Below are positions 56,383-64,000 of a DNA stretch of 64,000 nucleotides, piece after piece. Position 1 is the stretch's first letter. Each line of letters begins with the position of its first letter. Below the pieces are notes generated by a model. That model was given only the letters and a program-made list of their open reading frames with translations, was not told where the DNA came from and did no database searches. Both the position numbers and the translations under genes were made by a program. This DNA is from UBA5189 sp040389445. Its GTDB lineage: Bacteria; Chloroflexota; Limnocylindria; Limnocylindrales; CSP1-4. The stretch lies in the NCBI GenBank assembly GCA_040389445.1, contig JAZJZX010000011.1, positions 88,496 through 152,495 of the forward strand, in the 5' to 3' direction.

Positions 56383-56448
56383 CTACTTGACCTTTTCCTT
56401 GGGCTTGTTCTGCTTCGGCTTCTTGGGATTCTTCGCCTTCTTGTCCAT
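56383..56448 (-). CDS. 21-residue Lys/Pro/Asn-rich small protein
   Basis: MDKKAKNPKKPKQNKPKEKV plus K, a highly basic peptide (10 Lys). GGGAGG lies 8 nt before the ATG, the best Shine-Dalgarno in this neighbourhood, which argues for real translation. AAG-rich codons stand out in a 70% G+C genome. It sits between the LLM flavoprotein and dihydropyrimidinase genes on the same strand. Could bind RNA, ribosomes or acidic surfaces; unknown. Confidence 0.5.
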   Translation of the reverse strand: MDKKAKNPKKPKQNKPKEKVK

Positions 56449-56489
56449 TGCGGTTGCCTCCCATCCAACGGTGATGCCGTGCCTGAGTC

Positions 56490-57476
56490 TCACATGTTCG
56501 GGATGACGTCCCGGCCAATGATCTCGAGCTGTGCTTCCTCGTCGCCGTTCATCAGGTAGACGTTGAACTGATCGACGCCCGAGTCGGCGAGGACGCCCAG
56601 CTTCTCGACGACCTCCGAGGCTGAGCCGAGGACGCAGAATCGATCGATCACCTCGTCGCCGACAAAGCCGGCGTTCGACGACCCGACCTCGGCATGGTGG
56701 TGGTAGTCGTAGCCCGAGCGATCGACGATGTACCCGGTCAGCGACTCGGGGAGTTGTTCGCGCGGGTACTTGTTGACGAGATCCACCACGTGGTTGCTGA
56801 CCAGCGCCGGGAACCAGCGTGTCCGATCCCGGCCGACGTCGCGCGGCCCCACGTGCAGCGGGGCCGCCGCCATGACCTTCACCGAACCCGGTGCCCGACC
56901 GGCAGCGGCCGCCGCGTCCCGGACCATCGACGCGAACCAGCGGATCAGATCCGGATCGGCAAGCTGGAGGATGACCCCGTCCGCGATTCGACCGGTCATC
57001 GCCAGGGCCATGGGCCCATAGCCCGCAATCCAGACCGGCAGCTTCCAGCTGCCGGTCCAGGGGAACACCAATTCCGTGCCCTCGTACGTGACCGGACGCC
57101 CCTCGACGAGCTCGCGGATGACCTTGATGGCCTCCTCGGTGCCCGCCATGGTGATCGGCGGCTTGCCCAGGACGCGACGCGCGGAGTCGCCCCGACCGAT
57201 GCCGAGGTCCATCCGTCCCCCGGAGATCTCGTTGAGGGTCGCCAGCGCGGAGGCGGTGACCGAGGGCTCGCGGGTGCCCGGATTGGTGACGCAGGTCCCG
57301 AGTCGGAGCCGTTCGCTGTTGACTGCCATCAGGGTCAGCAGCGGGTAAGGCTCGCGCCACAGGACATGGGAATCGAAGAGCCAGCCGTAGCCGAAACCGG
57401 CGGCCTCGGCCTGTCGCGTGAGCGCGATGGTCCGCTCGATCGAATGGTCCGGCTTGAGCGTGAATCCGAAGTCCAA
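56490..57476 (-). CDS. LLM-class (F420- or FMN-dependent) oxidoreductase, pyrimidine-cluster type
   Basis: 328 aa luciferase-like TIM barrel. MDFGFTLKPDHSIERTIALT, LRLGTCVTNPGTREPSVTAS, MDLGIGRGDSARRVLG and VWIAGYGPMALAMTGRIADG are the family landmarks; I recall related proteins (TIGR03842) beside dihydropyrimidinase genes. It might reduce or oxidise a pyrimidine intermediate using F420 or FMN. TTG start at 57476, supported by AGGAGG seven nt upstream. Between beta-ureidopropionase and dihydropyrimidinase in one minus-strand unit. Confidence 0.83.
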   Translation of the reverse strand: MDFGFTLKPDHSIERTIALTRQAEAAGFGYGWLFDSHVLWREPYPLLTLMAVNSERLRLGTCVTNPGTREPSVTASALATLNEISGGRMDLGIGRGDSARRVLGKPPITMAGTEEAIKVIRELVEGRPVTYEGTELVFPWTGSWKLPVWIAGYGPMALAMTGRIADGVILQLADPDLIRWFASMVRDAAAAAGRAPGSVKVMAAAPLHVGPRDVGRDRTRWFPALVSNHVVDLVNKYPREQLPESLTGYIVDRSGYDYHHHAEVGSSNAGFVGDEVIDRFCVLGSASEVVEKLGVLADSGVDQFNVYLMNGDEEAQLEIIGRDVIPNM

Positions 57477-57512
57477 AGGTGGCCCTCCTGCTGCTCGGTT
57501 CGATCGGCAATC

Positions 57513-58364
57513 CTACGGTCGAACGAGGTCCCCGTAGGCATCGGGCCGTCGGTCGCGATAGAACTGCCAGGTCTGGCGAACCTGCTGGACGACATCGAGG
57601 TCCATGTCGCGAAGGATCAGTTCCTCCGCGTACGGATCCCCGACGCTGCCGATGAACTGGCCGCGCGGGTCCACGAAGTAGCTCTGGCCGTAGAAGTCGT
57701 CATCGCCGATCTCGGCTTCGATGCCCACCCGGTTGATGGTCCCGACGAAGTAGCCGTTGGCGACCGCGTGGCTGACCTGCTCGATCCGCCACAGGTACTC
57801 GGACAGGCCGCGGCTCGTGGCCGACGGAATGAAGACCATCTCGGCGCCGTTGAGGCCGAGCGCGCGGGCGCCTTCCGGGAAGTGCCGGTCGTAGCAGATG
57901 TAGACGCCGACCTTGCCGACGGCGGTGTCGAAGACGGGATAGCCCATGTTCCCGGGCCGGAAGTAGTACTTCTCCCAGAAGCCCTTCACGTGCGGGATGT
58001 GGGTCTTGCGATACTTGCCGAGGTACTTCCCGTCCGCGTCGATGACCGCCGCGGTGTTGTAGTAGATGCCCGAGGCCTGGGAGTCCTCCTCGTACATCGG
58101 CACCACGAGGACCATGCCGGTCTGCTTCGCGAGGTCCTGCATCCGCTTCGTGGTGGGCCCGTCCGGGATCAGCTCCGTGTAGCTGTAGTACTGGGGATCC
58201 TGGACCTGGCAGAAGTAGGGCCCGTAGAAGAGCTCCTGGAAGAGCATGACCTGGGCGCCCTGCTTCGCGGCCTCGTGGGCCTGCGCCTCGTGCTTCTGGA
58301 TCATCGACTCCTTGTCGCCGGTCCAGGTGGCCTGCAGCAACGCCCCTCGAACAATCCTCGGCAT
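57513..58364 (-). CDS. N-carbamoyl-beta-alanine amidohydrolase (beta-ureidopropionase, nitrilase family)
   Basis: 283 aa. Catalytic triad Glu44 (VMLFQELFYG), Lys120 (LGKYRKTHIPHVKGF) and Cys157 (GVYICYDRHFPE). YKTHIP-type plus FWEKYYFRPGN closely match beta-ureidopropionases and plant/bacterial N-carbamoylputrescine amidases; the dihydropyrimidinase neighbour favours the former. Produces beta-alanine, CO2 and NH3. First gene of the minus-strand catabolic unit, divergent from the aminotransferase. Confidence 0.88.
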   Translation of the reverse strand: MPRIVRGALLQATWTGDKESMIQKHEAQAHEAAKQGAQVMLFQELFYGPYFCQVQDPQYYSYTELIPDGPTTKRMQDLAKQTGMVLVVPMYEEDSQASGIYYNTAAVIDADGKYLGKYRKTHIPHVKGFWEKYYFRPGNMGYPVFDTAVGKVGVYICYDRHFPEGARALGLNGAEMVFIPSATSRGLSEYLWRIEQVSHAVANGYFVGTINRVGIEAEIGDDDFYGQSYFVDPRGQFIGSVGDPYAEELILRDMDLDVVQQVRQTWQFYRDRRPDAYGDLVRP

Positions 58365-58516
58365 CGGTATCCCTCACTCAATCACGACGGCGCCGCGAGG
58401 CGCTGGGGTCCACAAGAGGCCACGAGGGTACACCGCCGGCCGCCATCGCTCACGCCCGGCCCGGCGCATCTGCGACAATCAGTCGACACGCCGAACGCCC
58501 ACAGCTGGAGCCCTCC

Positions 58517-59851
58517 ATGGCCGTCGAGTCCGCCACCGCGATGTCGAGCGCCGAGATCGTCGCTCTCAATCGTGCCCACACGTTTTTCTCCTGGTCCGTC
58601 CAGGGTGCCCTCGATCCGATCGCGATCGATCACGCCGAAGGGGTGTATCTCTACACGCCCGAAGGCAGACGAATCCTCGACTTCAACAGCCAGTTGATGT
58701 CGGTGAACATCGGTCACGGTGACCGTCGAGTGATCGACGCGATCACCGAGCAGGCGATGAAGCTCCAGTACGTCCAGCCGGCCTTCGCCACGGAGATCCG
58801 GGGACGCTTGGGTGAGAAGCTCGCCCAGATCCTGCCCGGGGACATGAACAAGGTCTTCTTCACGCTCGGCGGCGCCGAAGCGATCGAGAACGCCATCAAG
58901 TTCGCTCGCCACTACACCGGCAAGCAGAAGATCCTCGCGCGGTATCGGTCGTACCACGGCGCGACGCTCGGGGCCATGACCCTGACCGGCGACCCGCGCC
59001 GCTGGGCCAATGAACCCGGAATCGTCGGGGTCGTCCGATACCCGGACACGCATCGCTGGGGCGAGGCCAAGCCGCGACCGGTGGCCGAATCGCTCCAGGG
59101 CCTCGAGGACGTGATCCGCTACGAGGGCGCCTCGACCATCGCAGCGATCTTCCTCGAGACGATCGTCGGCACGAACGGCATCCTCATTCCGCCCGACGGC
59201 TACATCGCCGGCGTCCGCGAGATCTGCGACCGAAACGGCATCCTGATGGTCGCCGACGAGGTCATGGCGGGCTTCGGGCGGACCGGCCGCTGGTTCGCGA
59301 TCGATCACGCCGGGGTGACGCCCGATCTCATGACGATGGCCAAGGGTCTGACCAGCTCCTATCTGCCGCTGGGCGCCGTCGCGATGCGCCAGCACATCGC
59401 CGATGCGTTCGAATCGAAGATGTTCTACGGCGGCCTCACCTACAGTTCGCATCCGGTGAGCCTGGCCGCGTCCCTCGCCACCATCCGCGTGTACGAGGAG
59501 GACGGGCTGATCGAGAACGCCGCTCGCCTCGACGGCGTGATGCGATCGCACCACCAGCGCCTTGCGGCGAAGCACCCCTCGATCGGCGCCCACCGCAACC
59601 TCGGGCTGTTCGGGATCCTCGATCTCGTGCGGAGCCACGAGCCCTGGACGCCGATGACCCCGTTCAACGGCACGAGCGACGAGATGAAGGCGATCGGCAA
59701 GTACCTGCGGGAGAACGGGGTCTACGCAATGCTCGCCAACAACTCGATCCACACCAACCCGCCGCTGTGCGTCACCGAGGCGCAACTGGCCGAGGGGTTC
59801 GAGGTCATCGACGCCGCCCTCGACATCGCCGACCGGGCGGTGACCGGCTAG
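58517..59851 (+). CDS. Class III omega-aminotransferase, probably beta-alanine:2-oxoacid
   Basis: 444 aa. FNSQLMSVNIGHGDRRVIDA, FTLGGAEAIENAIKFARHYT, RYRSYHGATLGAMTLTGDPR, ADEVMAGFGRTGRWFAIDHA and TMAKGLTSSYLPLGAV (PLP Lys276) place it in the omega-aminotransferase group. Context (dihydropyrimidinase, beta-ureidopropionase and mmsA nearby) suggests beta-alanine or 3-aminoisobutyrate as donor, giving malonate or methylmalonate semialdehyde. GGAG before the ATG. The next gene starts 1 nt after its stop, tying it to the ABC importer. Confidence 0.87.
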   Translation: MAVESATAMSSAEIVALNRAHTFFSWSVQGALDPIAIDHAEGVYLYTPEGRRILDFNSQLMSVNIGHGDRRVIDAITEQAMKLQYVQPAFATEIRGRLGEKLAQILPGDMNKVFFTLGGAEAIENAIKFARHYTGKQKILARYRSYHGATLGAMTLTGDPRRWANEPGIVGVVRYPDTHRWGEAKPRPVAESLQGLEDVIRYEGASTIAAIFLETIVGTNGILIPPDGYIAGVREICDRNGILMVADEVMAGFGRTGRWFAIDHAGVTPDLMTMAKGLTSSYLPLGAVAMRQHIADAFESKMFYGGLTYSSHPVSLAASLATIRVYEEDGLIENAARLDGVMRSHHQRLAAKHPSIGAHRNLGLFGILDLVRSHEPWTPMTPFNGTSDEMKAIGKYLRENGVYAMLANNSIHTNPPLCVTEAQLAEGFEVIDAALDIADRAVTG

Positions 59852-60778
59852 ATGGCCGCCTTCGGGTCGGGCGAGACCCGGCCTGCTTCAGCTCGCGCGC
59901 GTTTCGGGATCGGCCGGCGCCGCCAGGTGCTCCTGCTCGTCGCCTTCGTCGTCGTGCTCGTGCTGCTCTGGGAGGGCGTGAAGTTCCTCGGTGGGGTGCC
60001 CTGGCGAGCGCTCGGAACCGGGCCCCAGGGACCGGTCATCCACAACCCGCCGTTCCGCTGGCCATTGGCAAGCGACCTCAACCTGCCGCACATCTGGAAC
60101 ATCGTGCTGGTCCTGTTCCAGCCATTCCAGCGCGGCTCGGACGTGACCGTGATGGCGCACGTTGTCGATGCCGCCCTCTACACCTGGCGCGAGGCCGCCA
60201 TCGGCTTCGTCCTCGGGGCGTTCATCGGGCTCGCGCTCGCGACGGCGTTCGTCCACTCGCGACTCCTCGAGCGGGCATTCGTGCCGTACGTCATCGCAAG
60301 CCAGACGATCCCGATCATTGCCCTGGCTCCGATGATCGTCTTCGCGTTCGGCCAGAGCGTGATCAGCGTGGTCATCATCGCGACCTATCTGACGTTCTTC
60401 CCGGTCACGATCGCGATGATTCGCGGGCTCCGGTCCTTCGATCCGCGGGCCATGGAACTCATGCAGTCCTACGCGGCCTCGACCTGGCAGACCTACGTGA
60501 AACTGCGCCTGCCGGCGTCCCTTCCATACCTGTTCACGGCGCTCAAGATCGCGGCCACCGCCAGCATCGTGGGGGCGATCGTCGGGGAGGGCCCCGGTGG
60601 CGTGGCCGACGGACTCGGCCGGGTGATCATCACCTACAACCAGTACTACATCACGGGACCGGAGAAGCTCTGGGCCACCATTCTCATCACCGCCCTGCTG
60701 GGCATCGCCTTCTTCCTCCTGATCCGCGGTCTGGAGGTGCTCACGCTCCGCGCCCGACCCTCCGCGGCGTCAGGCTGA
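59852..60778 (+). CDS. ABC transporter permease, NMT1/THI5-associated type (first)
   Basis: 308 aa BPD_transp_1 permease, six helices, with a longer periplasmic loop (about 40-85) than its partner. MELMQSYAASTWQTYVKLRL is the EAA loop contacting the ATPase; FVPYVIASQTIPIIALAPMI is typical of SsuC/ThiX/RibX permeases. Starts directly after the aminotransferase stop (TAGATG). Confidence 0.87.
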   Translation: MAAFGSGETRPASARARFGIGRRRQVLLLVAFVVVLVLLWEGVKFLGGVPWRALGTGPQGPVIHNPPFRWPLASDLNLPHIWNIVLVLFQPFQRGSDVTVMAHVVDAALYTWREAAIGFVLGAFIGLALATAFVHSRLLERAFVPYVIASQTIPIIALAPMIVFAFGQSVISVVIIATYLTFFPVTIAMIRGLRSFDPRAMELMQSYAASTWQTYVKLRLPASLPYLFTALKIAATASIVGAIVGEGPGGVADGLGRVIITYNQYYITGPEKLWATILITALLGIAFFLLIRGLEVLTLRARPSAASG

Positions 60779-60832
60779 CCATGTCCCGACCCTCCAGGAG
60801 AACCCCGATCCGTCACCGAGGAGCCGCCGCTC

Positions 60833-61672
60833 ATGCCTGATCCCACGGTCGTCCGCCTCGCCGGAGTCGACAAGATCTTCGGGCGCGGTGACGCGCCCGT
60901 CACCACGGCACTCCAGTCGATCGACCTCGAGATCGCACGAGGCGAATTCGTGTCCCTCATCGGTCCGTCCGGGTGCGGCAAGAGCACCCTTCTCCGGATC
61001 ATCGGGGATCTCACGCCGCCGAGCGCGGGCGATGCGATCGTGAACGGCAAGCCCGCTGCCCAGGCCCGCCGGGATCGCGACTACGGCATGGTCTTCCAGG
61101 CTCCCGTCCTGATGGATTGGCGGACGGTGGAGGACAACGTCAAGCTCCCGCTCGAGGTGCTCGGCTGGGACGCCGGCAGGCGTTCGGCTCGCGCCGGCGA
61201 GATGCTCCAGCTGATGGAGCTCGGCGACTTCCTCCATCATCACCCCTATCAGCTGTCCGGCGGCATGCAGCAGCGCGTCGCGATCGCGAGAGCCCTCGCC
61301 TTCGAGCCGGCCCTGCTGCTGATGGACGAGCCGTTCGGCGCGCTCGACGAGATGACCCGCGAGCGGATGAACTCCGAGGTCCTCCGGATCTGGGAGCGGA
61401 CCGGGACGACGGTCGTGTTCGTGACCCACTCGATCCCCGAGGCGGTCTTCCTGTCATCCCGGGTCGTGGTCATGAGCGCCCGACCTGGACGCATCACGAA
61501 GGTGATCGACATCGATCTCCCGCGTCCGAGGACGGACCTGACCCGCGAATCGGCGCGCTATTTCGAGCTCGTCACGGCCGTCCGCGAGGAGCTCCGCCGG
61601 GGCGGCGGCCTGGGCACGGACGCCGGTTCGGGCTCGCTGGCACGCACGCTGGCCGAGGGTGCCGTCGGATGA
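60833..61672 (+). CDS. ABC transporter ATPase, SsuB/ThiZ/TauB type
   Basis: 279 aa. Walker A GPSGCGKST, signature LSGGMQQRVAIARAL, Walker B LLLMDEPFGALDEMTRERMN and H-loop FVTHSIPEAVFLSS. Powers the two permeases in this operon. ATG 60833 overlaps the end of a possible 19-codon upstream ORF (60781-60840) that begins just after the permease stop. Confidence 0.92.
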   Translation: MPDPTVVRLAGVDKIFGRGDAPVTTALQSIDLEIARGEFVSLIGPSGCGKSTLLRIIGDLTPPSAGDAIVNGKPAAQARRDRDYGMVFQAPVLMDWRTVEDNVKLPLEVLGWDAGRRSARAGEMLQLMELGDFLHHHPYQLSGGMQQRVAIARALAFEPALLLMDEPFGALDEMTRERMNSEVLRIWERTGTTVVFVTHSIPEAVFLSSRVVVMSARPGRITKVIDIDLPRPRTDLTRESARYFELVTAVREELRRGGGLGTDAGSGSLARTLAEGAVG

Positions 61673-62481
61673 CCATGCCGGGCTTCGCCTCGACGCTCGG
61701 GCGCCTGTGGTACTACCTGCCAGCGCTCCTGGTGGCGGTGGGAACGCTCGTCGCCTGGGAGGTCGTGGTGGGCGCCCTGTCGATCAAGGCGTTCATCTTT
61801 CCGCAGCCTTCGGCGATCTTCAGTGCGCTCCAGGCCAACTGGGCCAGCCCGCAGTTCCCGCTCTTCGCCTCGGCCCAGGCCACGCTCCTCGAGGCCGCCG
61901 GTGGTCTGATCATCGGGACAGGAGCGGGGATCCTCGTCGCCTTCGCGACGTCTCGCTGGGCAACGACCCGGGGGTTGCTGCTGCCGATCGCCGTCGCGGC
62001 CAACGCCGTGCCGATCATTGCCTTTGCCCCGCTCTTCAACAACTGGTTCGGGGTCCTGGCGCCGTTGTCCAAGATGATGATGGCGGCCGTCCTCGTGTTC
62101 TTTCCCGTGATGGCCAACGTCACCCGGGGGCTGACCCAGGTCGATCCTGCGGCGCTGGAGCTGATGCGTTCCTACGCGGCCGGCGAGGGCACGATTCTTC
62201 GCAAGGTGCGAATCCCCAACGCACTGCCGTATTTCTTCACCGCGCTCAAGCTGGCCACCACCCTCAGCCTGATCGGGGCGATCGTCGGTGAGTACTTCGG
62301 GGGCGCGTCCGCGGTCCTCGGTCGTGTGATCGTCCAGAGTGCCAGTGCGCTCCGGTTCGACGTGACCTGGGCCGCCATCCTGCTCGCAGCGGCCACCGGG
62401 ATCGCGTTCTACCTCGCGACGGCGGCCCTCGAGCGGATCGTGATTCCCTGGCACGCCTCCCTGCGCGCCACGGAAACCTGA
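61669..62481 (+). CDS. ABC transporter permease, NMT1/THI5-associated type (second)
   Basis: 270 aa, six helices; LELMRSYAAGEGTILRKVRI is the EAA loop and IAVAANAVPIIAFAPLFNNW the hallmark TM segment. ATG overlaps the ATPase stop (ATGA). Only distantly similar to the first permease, so the importer is a heterodimer. Confidence 0.9.
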   Translation: MTMPGFASTLGRLWYYLPALLVAVGTLVAWEVVVGALSIKAFIFPQPSAIFSALQANWASPQFPLFASAQATLLEAAGGLIIGTGAGILVAFATSRWATTRGLLLPIAVAANAVPIIAFAPLFNNWFGVLAPLSKMMMAAVLVFFPVMANVTRGLTQVDPAALELMRSYAAGEGTILRKVRIPNALPYFFTALKLATTLSLIGAIVGEYFGGASAVLGRVIVQSASALRFDVTWAAILLAAATGIAFYLATAALERIVIPWHASLRATET

Positions 62482-62589
62482 TTCTCGGCGCCACGGGAAG
62501 GCGCCAACGCGCTATCGTGCGCACGACTGGTCTGTGGGCCAGGCATGGAGGAGGCCCGGGCGCGTCCGGGCAAAGTGAGTGAGGAGCGC

Positions 62590-63744
62590 ATGAAGACCAG
62601 CAAGGTCCTCGTTCTGACCGCGACGGCGGCGCTCGTGTTTGCGGCCTGCGGCGGAGCCGCATCGCAGGCACCCAGCAAGGCACCCAGCCAGGCACCCAGC
62701 CAGGCCGCATCGGAACCGCCGGCCAGCACCGGCCCTGAGGCCGCCACGGTTCGCCTGCAGCTCCAGTGGGTGCCACAGGCGCAGTTCGCCGGATACTTCG
62801 CCGCCGAGAAGCAGGGCTACTACGCCGCGGAGAATCTGACGGTCCAGATCCTGCCGGGCGGCCCGGATGTGATCCCGCAAGCGGTGGGATCGGCGCCGGA
62901 TGGTCCGGAATTCACCATCAGCTGGGTTCCCAAGGTCCTGCAGGCTCGCGAGAGCGGCTCGGACCTCGTGGACATCGCCCAGATCTTCCAGCGATCGGGC
63001 ACCCTGTCCGTTTCCTGGAAGTCCACCGGGATCAATGGTCCGGCGGACTTCAAGGGCAAGAAGGTCGGCGTCTGGGACTTCGGGAACGAGTTCGAAGTCA
63101 CGGCCGGTGCCCTGAAGGAGGGCCTCGTCGCCGGGACGGACTACACCAAGGTGATTCAGCCGTTCGACATGAGCCTGCTGATCACCAAGCAGATCGACGT
63201 CGCCGAGGCGATGATCTACAACGAGTACGCGCAGCTCCTCGAGACGACCAACCCCGAGACCGGCGCCCTGTACTCAGCCGACGATCTCAACGTCATCGAC
63301 TGGAACGACTACCGCGTCGCGATGCTCCAGGACGCCATCTTCGCGCGCGCCTCGTGGCTCGCCGAGGGCAGCAACCGGGACATCGCCGTCCGCTTCGTTC
63401 GAGCTTCGCTCAAGGGCTGGATCTACTGCCGCGACAACCCGGCGGACTGCGTCCAGTACACCACCGATGCCGGCAGCACCCTGGGTGCGGGCCATCAGGC
63501 CTGGATGATGAACGAGGTCAACAACCTCATCTGGCCGAGCCCGGATGGGATCGGCGTCCTCAACCCGATCTTCTACCAGCAGACGATCCGGGTCGCCAAG
63601 ACCAGCGGGATCCTGACCGCGGATCCGAGCCTCGATGCGTACGACCAGACCATCGCCGAGGAGGCGATCGCGGGTCTGACGGACGATCTCAAGGGCACGG
63701 ACTTCGTGAAGGGGACCGTCCCGATCACGCCGGGCGGCGAGTAG
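62590..63744 (+). CDS. ABC importer substrate-binding lipoprotein, NMT1/THI5 family
   Basis: 384 aa. Signal TATAALVFAACGG with lipobox Cys; a linker of APSK/APSQ repeats; then LQLQWVPQAQFAGYFAAEKQ, GGPDVIPQAVGS and GVWDFGNEFEVTAGALKEGL, the NMT1/THI5-like fold that binds pyrimidine (HMP precursors), riboflavin or similar rings. Next to pyrimidine catabolic genes, so a pyrimidine-type ligand is likely; riboflavin (RibY-like, known in Chloroflexota) is the main alternative. GTGAGGAG precedes the ATG. A strong terminator follows. Confidence 0.88.
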   Translation: MKTSKVLVLTATAALVFAACGGAASQAPSKAPSQAPSQAASEPPASTGPEAATVRLQLQWVPQAQFAGYFAAEKQGYYAAENLTVQILPGGPDVIPQAVGSAPDGPEFTISWVPKVLQARESGSDLVDIAQIFQRSGTLSVSWKSTGINGPADFKGKKVGVWDFGNEFEVTAGALKEGLVAGTDYTKVIQPFDMSLLITKQIDVAEAMIYNEYAQLLETTNPETGALYSADDLNVIDWNDYRVAMLQDAIFARASWLAEGSNRDIAVRFVRASLKGWIYCRDNPADCVQYTTDAGSTLGAGHQAWMMNEVNNLIWPSPDGIGVLNPIFYQQTIRVAKTSGILTADPSLDAYDQTIAEEAIAGLTDDLKGTDFVKGTVPITPGGE

Positions 63745-63771
63745 CCGGCCGGTTCACAACCCTTGTAGTTC

Positions 63772-63812
63772 GAACGGCCGACCCCGCGAGGGGTCGGCCG
63801 TTCTGTTACCCC
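63772..63812 (+). terminator. Rho-independent-type terminator of the ABC operon
   Basis: GAACGGCCGACCCC-GCGA-GGGGTCGGCCGTTC, a 14-bp perfect stem with a GNRA-like loop, followed by TGTTACC, 27 bp after the stop codon. Confidence 0.8.
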
Positions 63813-63919
63813 TCGCCCCACGGGCCTCGCCCAGGCCCAAGGGCTCATATGCCCGATTCTGGCCTACCGCGGTGCCTTCTTCTGACCCGATGCCCTTCGC
63901 TGTAATACGAAGCCGTCGG

Positions 63920-64000
63920 CGATTGGCGCCCGGCGCCCGGCGACCCGCGATTGGCGCCCGGCGACCCGCGCCCGGCGACCCGCGCCCGGCGACCCGCGCC
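63920..64000. repeat. 14-bp tandem array at the right edge
   Basis: CGCCCGGCGACCCG units, some with CGATTGG inserts, repeat to the end of the window and probably beyond. The core CCCGGCGACCC resembles the units at 17.1 and 18.2 kb. Confidence 0.65.

Noticed and set aside
63772..63812. tRNA T-loop like GTTCGAAC near the right end
   Set aside because: It is one arm of a 14-bp terminator hairpin; no cloverleaf can be drawn. No tRNA was found elsewhere in the window.

Overview
The window is about 70% G+C and densely coded. Three things suggest a genome-resolved metagenome contig: a short run of N preceded by poly-G at 11.2 kb, arrays of GC-rich intergenic repeats, and the gene content. Group 3b [NiFe] hydrogenase, split pyruvate:ferredoxin oxidoreductase, SufBD, an F420-type LLM flavoprotein and frequent leaderless promoters point to a Gram-positive-like or Chloroflexota (Limnocylindria/Ellin6529-like) bacterium. 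The phylum is my inference from content; there is no rRNA, tRNA or standard marker gene here to fix it.

Layout. 0-4.8 kb: group 3b NAD(P)-linked hydrogenase (fused beta/gamma, delta, alpha subunits, maturation protease), cut by the left edge. 4.8-6.5 kb: GH13 glucosidase. 7-11.2 kb: pyruvate:ferredoxin oxidoreductase split in two, with a CBS-domain gene at the split. 11.2 kb: assembly gap. 11.6-13.7 kb: hypC-like chaperone, EamA transporter and a DUF6390-like protein. 13.7-16.9 kb: ArsR, DsrE, TusA, DsrE2, TusA, sulfide:quinone-reductase-like sulfur module. 17-20.3 kb: repeats around an HTH-nuclease-like protein and a class III aminotransferase. 20.3-24.1 kb: MMPL exporter controlled by a divergent TetR. 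24-29 kb: phosphotriesterase-like hydrolase, lipoprotein, OsmC, YcaQ-like protein, Nudix hydrolase and YetF-like protein. 29.1-32.5 kb: sufB-sufD-Rieske. 32.5-39 kb: penicillin acylase, ornithine cyclodeaminase family, ferritin-VIT iron transporter, Lrp. 39-43.5 kb: lgt, cystathionine beta-synthase, a VapBC-like pair and cystathionine gamma-lyase/synthase. 43.7-46.3 kb: pckA and mdh. 46.5-49.7 kb: large secreted subtilase. 49.8-53.2 kb: lipoprotein, divergent Lgt paralogue, (methyl)malonate-semialdehyde dehydrogenase. 53.2-54.8 kb: a small graveyard of truncated genes and transposase pieces around a tandem pair of unknown secreted proteins. 54.8-63.8 kb: reductive pyrimidine degradation genes and an NMT1/THI5-type ABC importer.

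How it fits together. The hydrogenase, PFOR, PEP carboxykinase and malate dehydrogenase suggest flexible redox and anaplerotic metabolism. TusA/DsrE carriers and an SQR-like flavoprotein next to hydrogenase accessory genes suggest sulfane-sulfur handling; group 3b enzymes include the archaeal 'sulfhydrogenases'. Dihydropyrimidinase, beta-ureidopropionase, omega-aminotransferase and malonate-semialdehyde dehydrogenase form a route from dihydropyrimidines to acetyl-CoA, probably fed by the adjacent importer.

The most unusual signals are: a 114-115 bp dispersed element present four times in one orientation, each 50-230 bp upstream of a gene; a recurrent leaderless promoter pattern (TANNNT 6-8 nt before the start codon), twice feeding a tiny upstream ORF whose stop overlaps the next start as TGATG; and a new-looking secreted protein pair sharing an ECAPG...KLPAGF...DGHC signature.
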